A DNA stretch of 60,323 nt from Burkholderiales bacterium. Its GTDB lineage: Bacteria; Pseudomonadota; Gammaproteobacteria; Burkholderiales; Burkholderiaceae_C. A model generated the notes under the pieces. That model was not told the origin of the DNA. It ran no database searches and was given only the letters and a program-made list of their open reading frames with translations. The stretch spans positions 1 through 60,323 of the forward strand of contig JAPLPK010000053.1 of assembly GCA_026400275.1 (NCBI GenBank). The letters are read 5' to 3'. The position numbers and the translations under genes were made by a program. Below, piece by piece: positions 44,366 to 52,723 of this stretch; positions within the stretch are counted from its first letter, which is position 1, and each line of letters starts with the position of its first letter.

Positions 44366-45262
44366 ATGTCCATCTATATCAACAAAGACACCAAAGTCAT
44401 CACCCAAGGTATTACCGGCAAGACCGGCCAGTTCCACACTGAAAAGTGCCAGGAATACGCCAACGGTAAAAACGCTTTCGTCGCGGGTGTGAACCCCAAG
44501 AAGGCCGGCGAGTCGATCTTCAACATCCCAATCTACGCCTCCGTCAAGGAAGCGGCTTCGGAAACCGGCGCTACCGTGTCGGTGATCTATGTGCCGCCAG
44601 CCGGCGCCGCTGCTGCGATCTGGGAAGCTGTTGAAGCCGATCTGGACCTGGCGATCTGCATTACCGAAGGCATCCCCGTCAAGGACATGCTGGAAGTGCG
44701 CAACCGCATGAAGGCCAAGGAAGCCGCTGGCGGCAAGAAGACCCTGCTGCTGGGCCCCAACTGCCCCGGCCTGATCACGCCTGACGAAATCAAGATTGGC
44801 ATCATGCCCGGCCACATCCACCGCAAGGGTCGGATTGGCGTGGTGAGCCGTTCCGGCACGCTGACCTACGAAGCGGTGGCGCAACTGACCGAAATCGGTC
44901 TGGGCCAGTCCACCGCTGTCGGTATCGGTGGCGACCCGATCAACGGCCTGAAGCACATCGACGTGATGCAGGCTTTCAACGAAGATCCAGATACCGACGC
45001 GGTCATCATGATCGGCGAAATCGGTGGTCCGGACGAAGCTGAAGCAGCCCGCTGGTGCAAGCTGAACATGAAGAAGCCTATCGTTGGCTTCATCGCTGGC
45101 GTGACCGCGCCTCCCGGCAAGCGCATGGGCCACGCCGGTGCGCTGATCTCCGGTGGCGCCGACACTGCGGATGCCAAGCTGGCTGTGATGGAAGAGTGCG
45201 GTTTCACCGTCACGCGCAATCCGTCTGAAATGGGCAAGCTGTTGAAGGCTTTGCTGAAGTAA
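44366..45262 (+). CDS. sucD: Succinyl-CoA synthetase, alpha subunit
   Basis: CoA-binding and phosphohistidine-bearing subunit, 298 residues. It starts MSIYINKDTKVITQGITGKT, the CoA-binding Rossmann part. The active-site His is in GHAGALISGGADTADAK (about residue 252), and the conserved SRSGTLTYE is present. It forms the heteromer with SucC encoded just upstream. Two hairpins follow, the second a strong terminator. Confidence 0.98.
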   Translation: MSIYINKDTKVITQGITGKTGQFHTEKCQEYANGKNAFVAGVNPKKAGESIFNIPIYASVKEAASETGATVSVIYVPPAGAAAAIWEAVEADLDLAICITEGIPVKDMLEVRNRMKAKEAAGGKKTLLLGPNCPGLITPDEIKIGIMPGHIHRKGRIGVVSRSGTLTYEAVAQLTEIGLGQSTAVGIGGDPINGLKHIDVMQAFNEDPDTDAVIMIGEIGGPDEAEAARWCKLNMKKPIVGFIAGVTAPPGKRMGHAGALISGGADTADAKLAVMEECGFTVTRNPSEMGKLLKALLK

Positions 45263-45265
45263 TAG

Positions 45266-45328
45266 AGGCTGCCTCTACAGGCAGCCTTCGAATCCATGCC
45301 GGGCACCTAGGGTGCCCGGCGTTGTTTT
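45266..45328 (+). terminator. Tandem hairpins ending sucCD
   Basis: AGGCTGCC/GGCAGCCT (45266-45287) is followed by GCCGGGCACC-TAG-GGTGCCCGGC (45298-45320) and GTTGTTTT. The second is a strong intrinsic terminator, which separates sucCD from the terC gene. Confidence 0.88.
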
Positions 45329-45351
45329 AACGTGCTTGTAGAGGGCGGGCT

Positions 45352-46050
45352 ATGTTTTTTGGACTGGATTTCACTTCACCGCTCTTCTGGAGCGCTTTTG
45401 GCTCGATCGTGCTGGCCAATGTTGTCTTGAGTGGAGACAACGCCGTGGTGATTGCCATGGCCGCGCGCACCTTGAAACCGGAGCAGCAGCAGAAAGCCAT
45501 CGTGTGGGGCAGCGCTGCCGCCATCGTGATGCGGATTGTGCTGACGGTGGTGGCCATCAAACTGCTGGCCATGCCATTTCTGAAGTTGCTGGGGGCGGTC
45601 TTGCTGGTGTATATCGGTGTGGATCTGCTCAAGGACGAGGGCGAAGGCGACGGCGGGCATGGCAAGCAGATCCATGGCTTGCTGGCGGCGATTCGCACTA
45701 TTCTGATTGCCGATCTGGTCATGAGTCTCGACAACGTGCTGGCAGTGGCAGCAGCCGCTAATGGAAATGTTCCTTTGTTGGTGCTCGGTTTGTTGGTGAG
45801 CATTCCCTTGATCGTGTTTGGCGCCACTTTGCTCACGAAGGTGATGGAACGCTTCCCCATCATCATCACGATAGGGGCTGCGCTTTTGGGGTTCTTGGCG
45901 GGCGAAATGTTGTTGACCGACCCAGCGGTGGTGACCCAGTTTGGTGAAACCAAGGAGCAGACCGTGAATTTCGCTGGTGTTGTCGGCGCCGTGTTGGTTG
46001 TTGTTTTGGGTACCTGGTTACAAAAGCGCCGCAATTCAACGCCAATTTGA
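45352..46050 (+). CDS. TerC family membrane protein (paralog 1)
   Basis: A 232-residue inner-membrane protein with seven or so helices. Both TerC acidic motifs are visible: VVLSGDNAVVIAMAA (helix 1) and DLVMSLDNVLAVAAAA (mid-protein). TerC proteins are linked to metal (Mn2+) efflux and to tellurite resistance. It has a close relative at 57126-57821 of almost equal length. Unlike that one, this copy has no riboswitch and only ~90 bp, mostly terminators, before it. A terminator follows. Confidence 0.92.
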   Translation: MFFGLDFTSPLFWSAFGSIVLANVVLSGDNAVVIAMAARTLKPEQQQKAIVWGSAAAIVMRIVLTVVAIKLLAMPFLKLLGAVLLVYIGVDLLKDEGEGDGGHGKQIHGLLAAIRTILIADLVMSLDNVLAVAAAANGNVPLLVLGLLVSIPLIVFGATLLTKVMERFPIIITIGAALLGFLAGEMLLTDPAVVTQFGETKEQTVNFAGVVGAVLVVVLGTWLQKRRNSTPI

Positions 46051-46090
46051 TAGGCGCACCCTCTATTTTTAGGATGGCACATGAAAAACT

Positions 46091-46111
46091 ACCCCTGCAT
46101 GGGGTTTTTTT
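46091..46111 (+). terminator. Intrinsic terminator after terC paralog 1
   Basis: ACCCC-TGCAT-GGGGT followed by seven T residues, 40 bp after the stop. Confidence 0.8.
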
Positions 46112-46287
46112 GCCGCCTACTTGTAACAAAATACTGCAGAAATAGATATCGGCACCTGTTGCGTAGTGGCGGCGGACGGATCATTTATGCGTCCAGGTTC
46201 AAGGTCGTGGCAAACTAGACCAAGCCGGTTAACGGCTCGCAAGCCGCCTATTGCATTGGAAATCAACGAGCTCAGTTCGACAACAAG

Positions 46288-47073
46288 ATGATTTACGAGT
46301 TCTGTACGCAGACCCATCCCGGTCTTTTGCGCGAAAACAATGAGGACGCTGCCGCTTTTGACGAGCCCAGCGGGTTGGCGGTATTGGCGGATGGCATGGG
46401 TGGCTACAACGCAGGAGAGGTCGCCAGTAGCATGGCGACCACGTTTATACATACCGAGTTGGCGCGGTGGCTCTTGGAGGCTGGGCCGCAGGTGAGTGCC
46501 CGGGATCTTCGCCGCGCAGTGGATGCCTGCGTGCACAATGCCAATTTGGCGGTGTACACCGCAGCCAACGTAAATCAGCATTACGCTGGTATGGGTACGA
46601 CCTTGGTCGTGGGTGTATTCCAAGATAGCCGTGTGCTAGTAGGCCATATAGGCGATTCCCGGTGCTATCGTTTTCGGCGCAACGCGCTGCAGCAAATCAC
46701 CAAGGACCATTCTTTGTTGCAGGAGCAATTGGACGCAGGCTTGATTACGCCTCAGCAGGCTGCGACGTCTAATAATAAAAATTTGGTGACGCGCGCCTTG
46801 GGCATAGATGACAGCGTGTTGCTGGAGTTGCATGAGCACGGGGTGGAAGAAGGTGACCTGTACCTGATGTGCTCGGATGGGCTCTCGGATATGGTCGATG
46901 ATGCGCCGATCGCACGTATCATGGAGACCGACGCCACGCTTGAGCAAAAGGCCAGACAGCTGGTTAGTATCGCCAATGCACATGGCGGGCGAGATAATAT
47001 TACGGTCCTGCTCGTCCAAGCGGTGGCCGGCACCAAGAAGCGGGGACTTGTATCCCGGCTATTGGGAAGCTAG
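46288..47073 (+). CDS. PP2C-type serine/threonine protein phosphatase
   Basis: A 261-residue cytoplasmic phosphatase (Stp/PrpC type) that removes phosphate from Ser/Thr in proteins. All PP2C metal motifs are present: RENNEDAAAF, LADGMGGYNAGE, VGHIGDSRCYRFR, MCSDGLSDMV and HGGRDNITVLLVQ. ATG start (MIYEFCTQTHPG). The next gene, 46 bp on, encodes an FHA protein that binds phosphothreonine, so the two likely act on the same phosphoproteins. No Ser/Thr kinase gene is in the window. Confidence 0.95.
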   Translation: MIYEFCTQTHPGLLRENNEDAAAFDEPSGLAVLADGMGGYNAGEVASSMATTFIHTELARWLLEAGPQVSARDLRRAVDACVHNANLAVYTAANVNQHYAGMGTTLVVGVFQDSRVLVGHIGDSRCYRFRRNALQQITKDHSLLQEQLDAGLITPQQAATSNNKNLVTRALGIDDSVLLELHEHGVEEGDLYLMCSDGLSDMVDDAPIARIMETDATLEQKARQLVSIANAHGGRDNITVLLVQAVAGTKKRGLVSRLLGS

Positions 47074-47119
47074 ATCCATTCACAGGTGCCAATTCCATGA
47101 ATAGACACGGTAACTGACC

Positions 47120-47800
47120 ATGCCAAAACTGATTGTTTCAATCGACGGCGTAGTCATCAAAGAAGTGCAGTTGACCAAAGACCGCACGACGCTGGGCCGT
47201 AGGCCTTATAACGATATCGTGATCGATAATCTGGCGATCAGTGGTGAGCATGCGGTGGTACTGATGGTTGGTAGCGATGTCCACCTAGAGGACTTAAATA
47301 GCACCAATGGCACTTACATCAACGGTAAGGCTGTCCGCAAGCAAATTTTGCAGAACAATGATCTGATTGAAGTTGGCAAATACAAGCTCAAGTTTGTGGG
47401 TGACGGCATGGATTCGGGTTTCGAGCGCGGCATGGCTTCTCGGCCCAGCCCTTTGGCTGGCGGTGTTGGCCAGCAGGTGCGCCGTGTGTCGCACCATTCG
47501 GCATCCATGCCGCTGGTGGGCGCTGAAATCGCGCCGCACATTACGGCCGCCATCCGCGTGCTGTCTGGTGCAGCCGCAGGGCGTGAAGTAACCTTAACCA
47601 AAATAGTGACGACGTTGGGCAAGCCAGGAATCGCTGTTGCTGCGATTACGCGTCGCCCCCATGGTTACGTTGTAGTGCATGTAGAAGGTGACACCCAGCC
47701 CGTGCTCAATGGCAGTGCGATAGGGGCTACGCCGGTCGCGCTGAAAAATGGCGATCTTTTGCAACTGGCCGGCACACAAATGCAGTTTGTGCAGCCTTGA
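47120..47800 (+). CDS. FHA domain protein (two FHA-like halves)
   Basis: A 226-residue protein. The N-terminal FHA domain (about residues 5-95) has LGRRPYNDIVIDN, the phosphothreonine-contacting region SGEHAVV and the diagnostic LNSTNGTYING. After a linker (95-140), a second half (about 145-225) repeats the fold with TLGKPGIAVAAI and VLNGSAI. It lacks the usual S/H recognition residues, so it is probably degenerate. It should bind phosphorylated partners of the adjacent phosphatase. Start ATG 47120. Confidence 0.92.
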   Translation: MPKLIVSIDGVVIKEVQLTKDRTTLGRRPYNDIVIDNLAISGEHAVVLMVGSDVHLEDLNSTNGTYINGKAVRKQILQNNDLIEVGKYKLKFVGDGMDSGFERGMASRPSPLAGGVGQQVRRVSHHSASMPLVGAEIAPHITAAIRVLSGAAAGREVTLTKIVTTLGKPGIAVAAITRRPHGYVVVHVEGDTQPVLNGSAIGATPVALKNGDLLQLAGTQMQFVQP

Positions 47801-47916
47801 CAAAATTGGTGTCTGGTCGAAGCATGGGCCCCGCGCTGCTTCAAGAAGCCTGCTTCTGTAGATGACACCCCTGGGATGGCGCGGTCCATTTCCAAAATGA
47901 TTCAAAGGGTCTGGCC

Positions 47917-48705
47917 ATGAAGGTCCGTGTACTGGGATGCTCTGGTGCCATCGCCAAAGACTGCAGAACCACGTCCTTTTTGGTTGATTCTGATGTCTTG
48001 ATCGATGCAGGCACGGGGGTGGGCGACCTCACATTGGATGAAATGTGTGCGATCAACCACATCTTCCTGACCCATTCCCACCTGGACCACGTTGCAGCAC
48101 TGCCCTTGATGGTGGACGCGGTGGCTTCTCAGCGAACCGGGCCGTTTCAGATCTATGCGCTGGCCGACACCATTGCCGCGCTCAAAGCGCATATATTTAA
48201 TAACGTGATATGGCCAGACTTCAGCGTGATTCCCTCAGAAGCCGAGCCATTTATCCGTTTCAACGAAATAAACCTAGGCCAAATTGTGCACGTTCGCGAC
48301 AAGCGTATTGAGGCACTGCCGGCCGTACATTCTGTGCCCGCCGTGGGTTACGCCGTATCCGCAGATGGGCCATGCTGGGTGTTCACAGGCGACACTGAGC
48401 GCAACCCTGCGTTCTGGCTGCGTTTGGCGCAGCTGGATGTAGCCGCCCTGGTGATTGAAACCGCGTTCAGCAACCGCGAAAAAGACCTGGCCCACCGCAG
48501 CCTGCATTTGTCACCTGCGACCTTGGCGGAGGAGTTGAAAAATATTGGCGAACAGCAATTCCCGATTTTCATCACCCACACCAAGCCGTTCGAGACCAAG
48601 TTGATCATGGACGAGATTGCGCAATTTGAGGCTACACAGCCTTTAGACCGCCCCATCCCCCATGACATCCGTTGGTTGCAGGCGGGGCAGGGGTTTGAGG
48701 TTTAA
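47917..48705 (+). CDS. 3',5'-cyclic-nucleotide phosphodiesterase, class II (metallo-beta-lactamase fold)
   Basis: A 262-residue metal-dependent hydrolase. The metal-binding motif HSHLDH is at residues 53-58. Further ligands fall in AVHSVPAVGYAV, FTGDTERN and FITHTKPFE. The pattern matches class II cAMP phosphodiesterases. It would degrade cyclic nucleotides, and a class III cyclase gene is 4 kb downstream (52724-53806). Other MBL hydrolase activities cannot be excluded. ATG at 47917. Confidence 0.85.
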   Translation: MKVRVLGCSGAIAKDCRTTSFLVDSDVLIDAGTGVGDLTLDEMCAINHIFLTHSHLDHVAALPLMVDAVASQRTGPFQIYALADTIAALKAHIFNNVIWPDFSVIPSEAEPFIRFNEINLGQIVHVRDKRIEALPAVHSVPAVGYAVSADGPCWVFTGDTERNPAFWLRLAQLDVAALVIETAFSNREKDLAHRSLHLSPATLAEELKNIGEQQFPIFITHTKPFETKLIMDEIAQFEATQPLDRPIPHDIRWLQAGQGFEV

Positions 48706-48857
48706 ATGGTGGCAATGTGCCAAAAATGTCGCAAGGCACAAAATCCTCAACCTGCGGATAGCAAAAATGTAAGCCTTTGCATAGTTGGTGCCCGAACAAT
48801 CACGGTAAATCGCACCGAAAGCCTTCCGCGTGCAATCAACTTGGCGTCAACGCATAG

Positions 48858-48874
48858 TTGGCACGTTATCTGCC
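48858..48874 (+). promoter_or_regulatory. Sigma-54 (RpoN) promoter of pilA
   Basis: TTGGCACG-TTAT-CTGCC: the -24 GG (48860-48861) and -12 GC (48872-48873) are separated by exactly 10 bp. It matches the consensus TGGCACG-N4-TTGC except for one base. pilA genes commonly use RpoN with the PilSR system. Confidence 0.8.
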
Positions 48875-48911
48875 TTAGTATCGTGTCTTAACATTTTCCC
48901 TAGGAGCATTC

Positions 48912-49343
48912 ATGAAGCGTTCTATGCAACAAGGTTTCACCTTGATCGAACTGATGATCGTTGTTGCGATCATCGGTATTTTGGCTGCTGTGGCTTTGCC
49001 TGCTTACCAAGACTACACAGTACGCGCCAAAGTTTCGGAAGTGATCTTGGCTGCATCGTCCGGTCGTACGGTCGTGTCCGAGGCTGCCCAAGTTAATGGT
49101 GGCATGCCAACGACGGCAAGTCTCACCATTTCTAGTCAATCCTCTAAATATGTGCAGTCGGTGGGTTACACATCGACCGCCACTCCTACTGGCGTGATCA
49201 CTGCTACCGCCCAAGGTGAAGCCAAGATTACCGGCGCTACGATTACCCTGACGGGAACGGTTGACGCAACTACCAATCAAGTTACCTGGGTTTGCGGAGG
49301 CACGATTTCCAACAAGTATCGTCCCGCAAGCTGCCAAGGTTAA
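48912..49343 (+). CDS. pilA: Type IV pilin, PilA-like
   Basis: A 143-residue prepilin, the main subunit of the type IV pilus. The leader MKRSMQQG is cut by prepilin peptidase before [20 protein letters not shown]. The conserved Glu (mature position 5) and Thr-Leu-Ile are present. Two cysteines near the C-terminus (VCGG and ASCQG) form the usual disulphide loop. ATG with AGGAG upstream. The central Ser/Thr-rich stretch offers O-glycosylation sites, fitting the ligase genes that follow. A terminator comes after it. Confidence 0.97.
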   Translation: MKRSMQQGFTLIELMIVVAIIGILAAVALPAYQDYTVRAKVSEVILAASSGRTVVSEAAQVNGGMPTTASLTISSQSSKYVQSVGYTSTATPTGVITATAQGEAKITGATITLTGTVDATTNQVTWVCGGTISNKYRPASCQG

Positions 49344-49360
49344 TAAACCGCGGCATATCC

Positions 49361-49386
49361 AAAGCCTCCTTCGGGGGGCTTTTTTT
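49361..49386 (+). terminator. Intrinsic terminator after pilA
   Basis: AAAGCCTCC (49361-49369) pairs with GGGGGGCTTT around TTC, followed by a run of T. It separates pilA from the ligase genes. Confidence 0.85.
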
Positions 49387-49411
49387 ATGGCGTGAACCAA
49401 CTTACCCACGT

Positions 49412-51178
49412 GTGACTGAATTTGTAGGCCCGAAACCATTGACTGCTAAAGACCCCCTTCCTCCACTGTGGTTTTGCCTGTGGGTGCCATTGTTAGCGAT
49501 GGGCTGGCTGCTTCCCAATCACTACTATCCTTGGGCTACTTTTCATACGGATGCCTGGGTCGCCACCATGTTGGCACTTGCTGCTGCAGCGGTGGCCGTA
49601 CGAACGCAGGGTAGTTTGAAATGGCATTACCTGCCGATCTTGTTTGCGTTTTTAGCGGTTACCCCTTTCATTCAATACATGACGGGGACTATTTTTTTCA
49701 TGGGGCGGGCTTGGGTCAACGCGGCCTATGTATTGGGCTTGCTGCTAGCGCTTTTAGTCGGAGCACGCTGGGAAGCGAGTACGCCTGGGCGGGCAGCAGA
49801 TGGGCTGTTTTGTGCCATTGGTATTGCGGCCTTCGTATCGGTGGGCCTGCAACTGCGTGAATGGTTCGAGATAGGCGATTCCTCTGATGTTATGCAGATA
49901 TGGGCCGAGGAGTTTTCTCCCGGGCGACCCTCTGCCAATTTGGGTCAACCCAATTTGTTGGCAACTCTCTTGTTGTGGGGGATGCTTGCTTGCGTCTGGG
50001 GTATGGCCAGGCAAAAGATCCGTGGGCGGTTTGCGGCCTTAGCAGCTGTCTTTTTATTGTTTGGTGTGGCCTTGACGCAATCGCGGATTGCATCGATTGC
50101 TGTACTTACCCTGACATGTGCCGCCTGGATATGGCGCCGTTGGCTTCCGACGCGTGCACCCTGGGTTGCTACTGGATTGCTGCTGTATTTCGCGACCTGC
50201 TATTTTTCTTTGCACATCTTAAGTGATTGGATTGGGTTGGGTATTCAGATTCGCCCTGCCACGCTGGGGGGGGAGTCCACACAGCTGCGCCTGGATGCCT
50301 ATGCCTTGTTTTTGGACGCCATTCGGCACCAACCCTGGTGGGGGTATGGGTGGAATCAGTTGGTTGTTGCGCAAATGGCTGTGGCCCAGGACCACGCAAG
50401 CCTGGCATCTTTTTTCATGCATTCGCACAACCTGTTTTTAGACTTGATGCTGTGGTGCGGCATTCCTATTGGCGCCTTGGTCTCTCTGTCCCTCGTGGTT
50501 TGGTTTGTACGCAGCGTGTTTCGGGTCAGTTGCCTGGAAGATGCGGTGTTGATGTTATTTTTGGTGGCTATAGGGTTGCACGCTATGGTCGAATTGCCTT
50601 TGCACCACGCATATTTCTTATTGCCAACTGGTTTAGTCATGGGGATGCTGAATCAGCGACTTCAACACCGTGTGGTGTGGACCAGCAGTAAATGGGTTCT
50701 GCTGGGATTGTGGCTGGGTGCGGTGATGCTTTTGTGCATCATTGTGCGTGACTATTTCAATGTGGATGCCGGCATGCGAACGCTCAAGCTGGACGCAGCG
50801 CGCATAGGACGATCGCAGCCGGGTACTCCCCCCGACGTGTTGATCCTGGATGACATGCGTGAAATTATTCGATACGCACGGTTTGTGGTGGAGCCGAGTA
50901 TCAGTGAAGAAGAGCTGGAGTACGTTCGCAAGGTGAGCTACATGTCGCCCACGCCGTCCAATTTGTTCAACGTAGCCAAAGCCTTGGCGTTCCGTCACCG
51001 GCCAGAAGAGGCCAGCGCATGGATTCAAAAAATGCAGCGGGTTCAGCCAGATGGCTTCGACCAGGACTTGCGGCGTATTTGGGATAACCAGGCCAAGACG
51101 CAGCCGGCTATGGCCGCCGTACAGTGGCCGAAGTTTGAGCCAAGAAGCTTAGCGCCAAGTAATCTTCATTTGCGCTGA
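49412..51178 (+). CDS. O-antigen ligase/PglL-type pilin O-oligosaccharyltransferase (paralog 1)
   Basis: Polytopic membrane protein of about 588 residues. It shows 10 or more helices and the Wzy_C-type core (GRPSANLGQPNLLATLLLWG, TQSRIASIAVL, WWGYGWNQLV, FMHSHNLFLDLMLWCGIPIG). The HxxN-like MHSHNLFLD is the ligase hallmark. A soluble C-terminal part (~480-588) follows. It should transfer a lipid-linked glycan to pilin in the periplasm. The start is uncertain: GTG at 49412 is chosen, TTG 49439 and ATG 49499 are alternatives. The region looks lower in GC than its neighbours. Confidence 0.85.
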   Translation: MTEFVGPKPLTAKDPLPPLWFCLWVPLLAMGWLLPNHYYPWATFHTDAWVATMLALAAAAVAVRTQGSLKWHYLPILFAFLAVTPFIQYMTGTIFFMGRAWVNAAYVLGLLLALLVGARWEASTPGRAADGLFCAIGIAAFVSVGLQLREWFEIGDSSDVMQIWAEEFSPGRPSANLGQPNLLATLLLWGMLACVWGMARQKIRGRFAALAAVFLLFGVALTQSRIASIAVLTLTCAAWIWRRWLPTRAPWVATGLLLYFATCYFSLHILSDWIGLGIQIRPATLGGESTQLRLDAYALFLDAIRHQPWWGYGWNQLVVAQMAVAQDHASLASFFMHSHNLFLDLMLWCGIPIGALVSLSLVVWFVRSVFRVSCLEDAVLMLFLVAIGLHAMVELPLHHAYFLLPTGLVMGMLNQRLQHRVVWTSSKWVLLGLWLGAVMLLCIIVRDYFNVDAGMRTLKLDAARIGRSQPGTPPDVLILDDMREIIRYARFVVEPSISEEELEYVRKVSYMSPTPSNLFNVAKALAFRHRPEEASAWIQKMQRVQPDGFDQDLRRIWDNQAKTQPAMAAVQWPKFEPRSLAPSNLHLR

Positions 51179-51207
51179 GATTTCTTTCGACCAATTACCA
51201 GTTTTTA

Positions 51208-52710
51208 ATGCGCGATACGACTACATCGAGAGCAGTAGCTTGGGCGATCACTGCGATTTTCGCGCTCCCCTGGCTCAACCCCTTCGCCCCCGGCCCCACT
51301 TCCGCCGTAATGCCCTGGCTCACCGCCTGCTGCGCGGTGGCTTTGGTGCTGGGTCTGCAAGCCATCAGACCTGTCGGTAATATGTGGCCACGGGTTGCTG
51401 CCAGCACTTGGCTGCTGGCAGGCGCACTCAGTAGCGCCATCGGCCTGGTCCAGTACTTTGGCCTGAGTGCGCAACTGACGCCTTGGGTGAATGCCACCCC
51501 GCTGGGCGAGGCGTTTGGCAATTTGCGGCAGCGCAACCAGTACGCCAGTTTGACCAACATCGCTTTTGCTGCCTTGCTGTGGTGGATGGTGCAGGCCAAG
51601 CCAGTGGCGGGCGCTGCTTGGCTGCGCGGGGCGCAACTAGGGCTGGCGGTATTGCTGGCGGCGGGGAACGCGGTGTCGTCATCCCGTACGGGCATGTTCC
51701 AGATGGTGGTGTTGCTGGCCTTGGTGCTGATGTGGGGAGGCTGGCGCCGGGCCGATCTGCGGCGGACCGCGCTAGCCTACGTGCTGGCCTATGTGGCGGC
51801 GTTGATGCTGTTGCCGGTGCTGATCGGCCTGGACCCCTGGTCCAGCGGCGCTTGGGCGCGCTTACAGGCGGGGGACGCAGTGTGTTCCAGCCGCTTGACC
51901 CTATGGCACAACGTGTTGACCCTGATTGCCCAGCACCCCTGGGGCGGCTGGGGTTGGGGTGGGCTGAACTACGCGCACTACATCACTCTGTTTGATGCCC
52001 CGCGCTTTTGCGACATTCTGGACAACGCGCATAACCTGCCTTTGCACTTGGCGGTGGAGCTGGGCATCCCTGCAGCGCTGCTGGCGTGCGGCCTGTTGTT
52101 GTATTGGGTGCTGCGATCGAAGCCCTGGGCGGAGACGGATGCCACACGCCAGCTGGCCTGGTCGGTACTGGCGGTGATTGGCTTGCACAGTCTTCTGGAA
52201 TACCCGCTGTGGTATGGGCCGTTCCAAACGGCGGCCGGCCTGTGCGTGCTGTTGCTCTGGCGAGGCCCGTCGTTGTTTGAAAGAAATCGGGCTCTGGCGC
52301 AGGTAATCTGTGCGCTTCTAGCTACTGTATTGATAGCAATATGCAGCTATGTGGCCTGGGACTATCACCGTATCAGCCAGATCTATTTGTCGCCCGATGA
52401 CCGTGATCCGGCCTACCGCATGGACACCCTGGACAAGCTGCATGCGAGCTGGATGTTTCACGACCAGGTAGAGTTTGCCGAGCTTTCGATCACTCCGCTG
52501 ACTTTGGCCAACGCGCCAGAGCAGTACCGCATGGCCTTGGAGATGCTGCACTTTTCGCCCGAGCGGCGCGTCATAGAGCGGGTGATAGACGCTGCCTTGC
52601 TGCTGGGGCGGGACCGGGATGCGGTCTTCCATCTGGCGCGCTACCAGGCGGCTTTCCCGGAGGGCTACGCCGAATGGGTGGTTACACACCGGGCGCCGTC
52701 GCCGCTCTAG
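51208..52710 (+). CDS. O-antigen ligase/PglL-type pilin O-oligosaccharyltransferase (paralog 2)
   Basis: A 500-residue polytopic protein, paralogous to the gene 29 bp upstream (GNLRQRNQYASLTNIAFAALL, SSSRTGMFQMVV, WGGWGWGGLNYAHY, ILDNAHNLPLHLAVELGIPA). The ligase motif here is DNAHNLPLH. It is GC-rich, unlike paralog 1. Around residues 361-377 a palindromic repeat copy encodes part of a membrane helix (ALAQVICALLATVLIAIC). Probably a second pilin or surface-glycan ligase. Confidence 0.86.
   Translation: MRDTTTSRAVAWAITAIFALPWLNPFAPGPTSAVMPWLTACCAVALVLGLQAIRPVGNMWPRVAASTWLLAGALSSAIGLVQYFGLSAQLTPWVNATPLGEAFGNLRQRNQYASLTNIAFAALLWWMVQAKPVAGAAWLRGAQLGLAVLLAAGNAVSSSRTGMFQMVVLLALVLMWGGWRRADLRRTALAYVLAYVAALMLLPVLIGLDPWSSGAWARLQAGDAVCSSRLTLWHNVLTLIAQHPWGGWGWGGLNYAHYITLFDAPRFCDILDNAHNLPLHLAVELGIPAALLACGLLLYWVLRSKPWAETDATRQLAWSVLAVIGLHSLLEYPLWYGPFQTAAGLCVLLLWRGPSLFERNRALAQVICALLATVLIAICSYVAWDYHRISQIYLSPDDRDPAYRMDTLDKLHASWMFHDQVEFAELSITPLTLANAPEQYRMALEMLHFSPERRVIERVIDAALLLGRDRDAVFHLARYQAAFPEGYAEWVVTHRAPSPL
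52290..52337 (+). repeat. Palindromic repeat copy R8, in frame inside ligase paralog 2
   Basis: GGCTCTGGCGCAGGTAATC, TGTGCGCTTCTAGCTACTG and the tail TATTGATAGC. Encodes residues ~361-377, a membrane helix, in the same phase as R3 and R9. Confidence 0.75.
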
Positions 52711-52723
52711 CGCTGGGCCCAGG

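Noticed and set aside
48706-48891. 61-residue frame between the PDE and pilA
   Set aside because: No ribosome site, no family resemblance, and it runs across the sigma-54 promoter.
48912-49343. PilA as a pseudopilin of a type II secretion system
   Set aside because: The C-terminal disulphide pair, sigma-54 promoter and neighbouring pilin ligases and tfpZ fit a type IV pilin.
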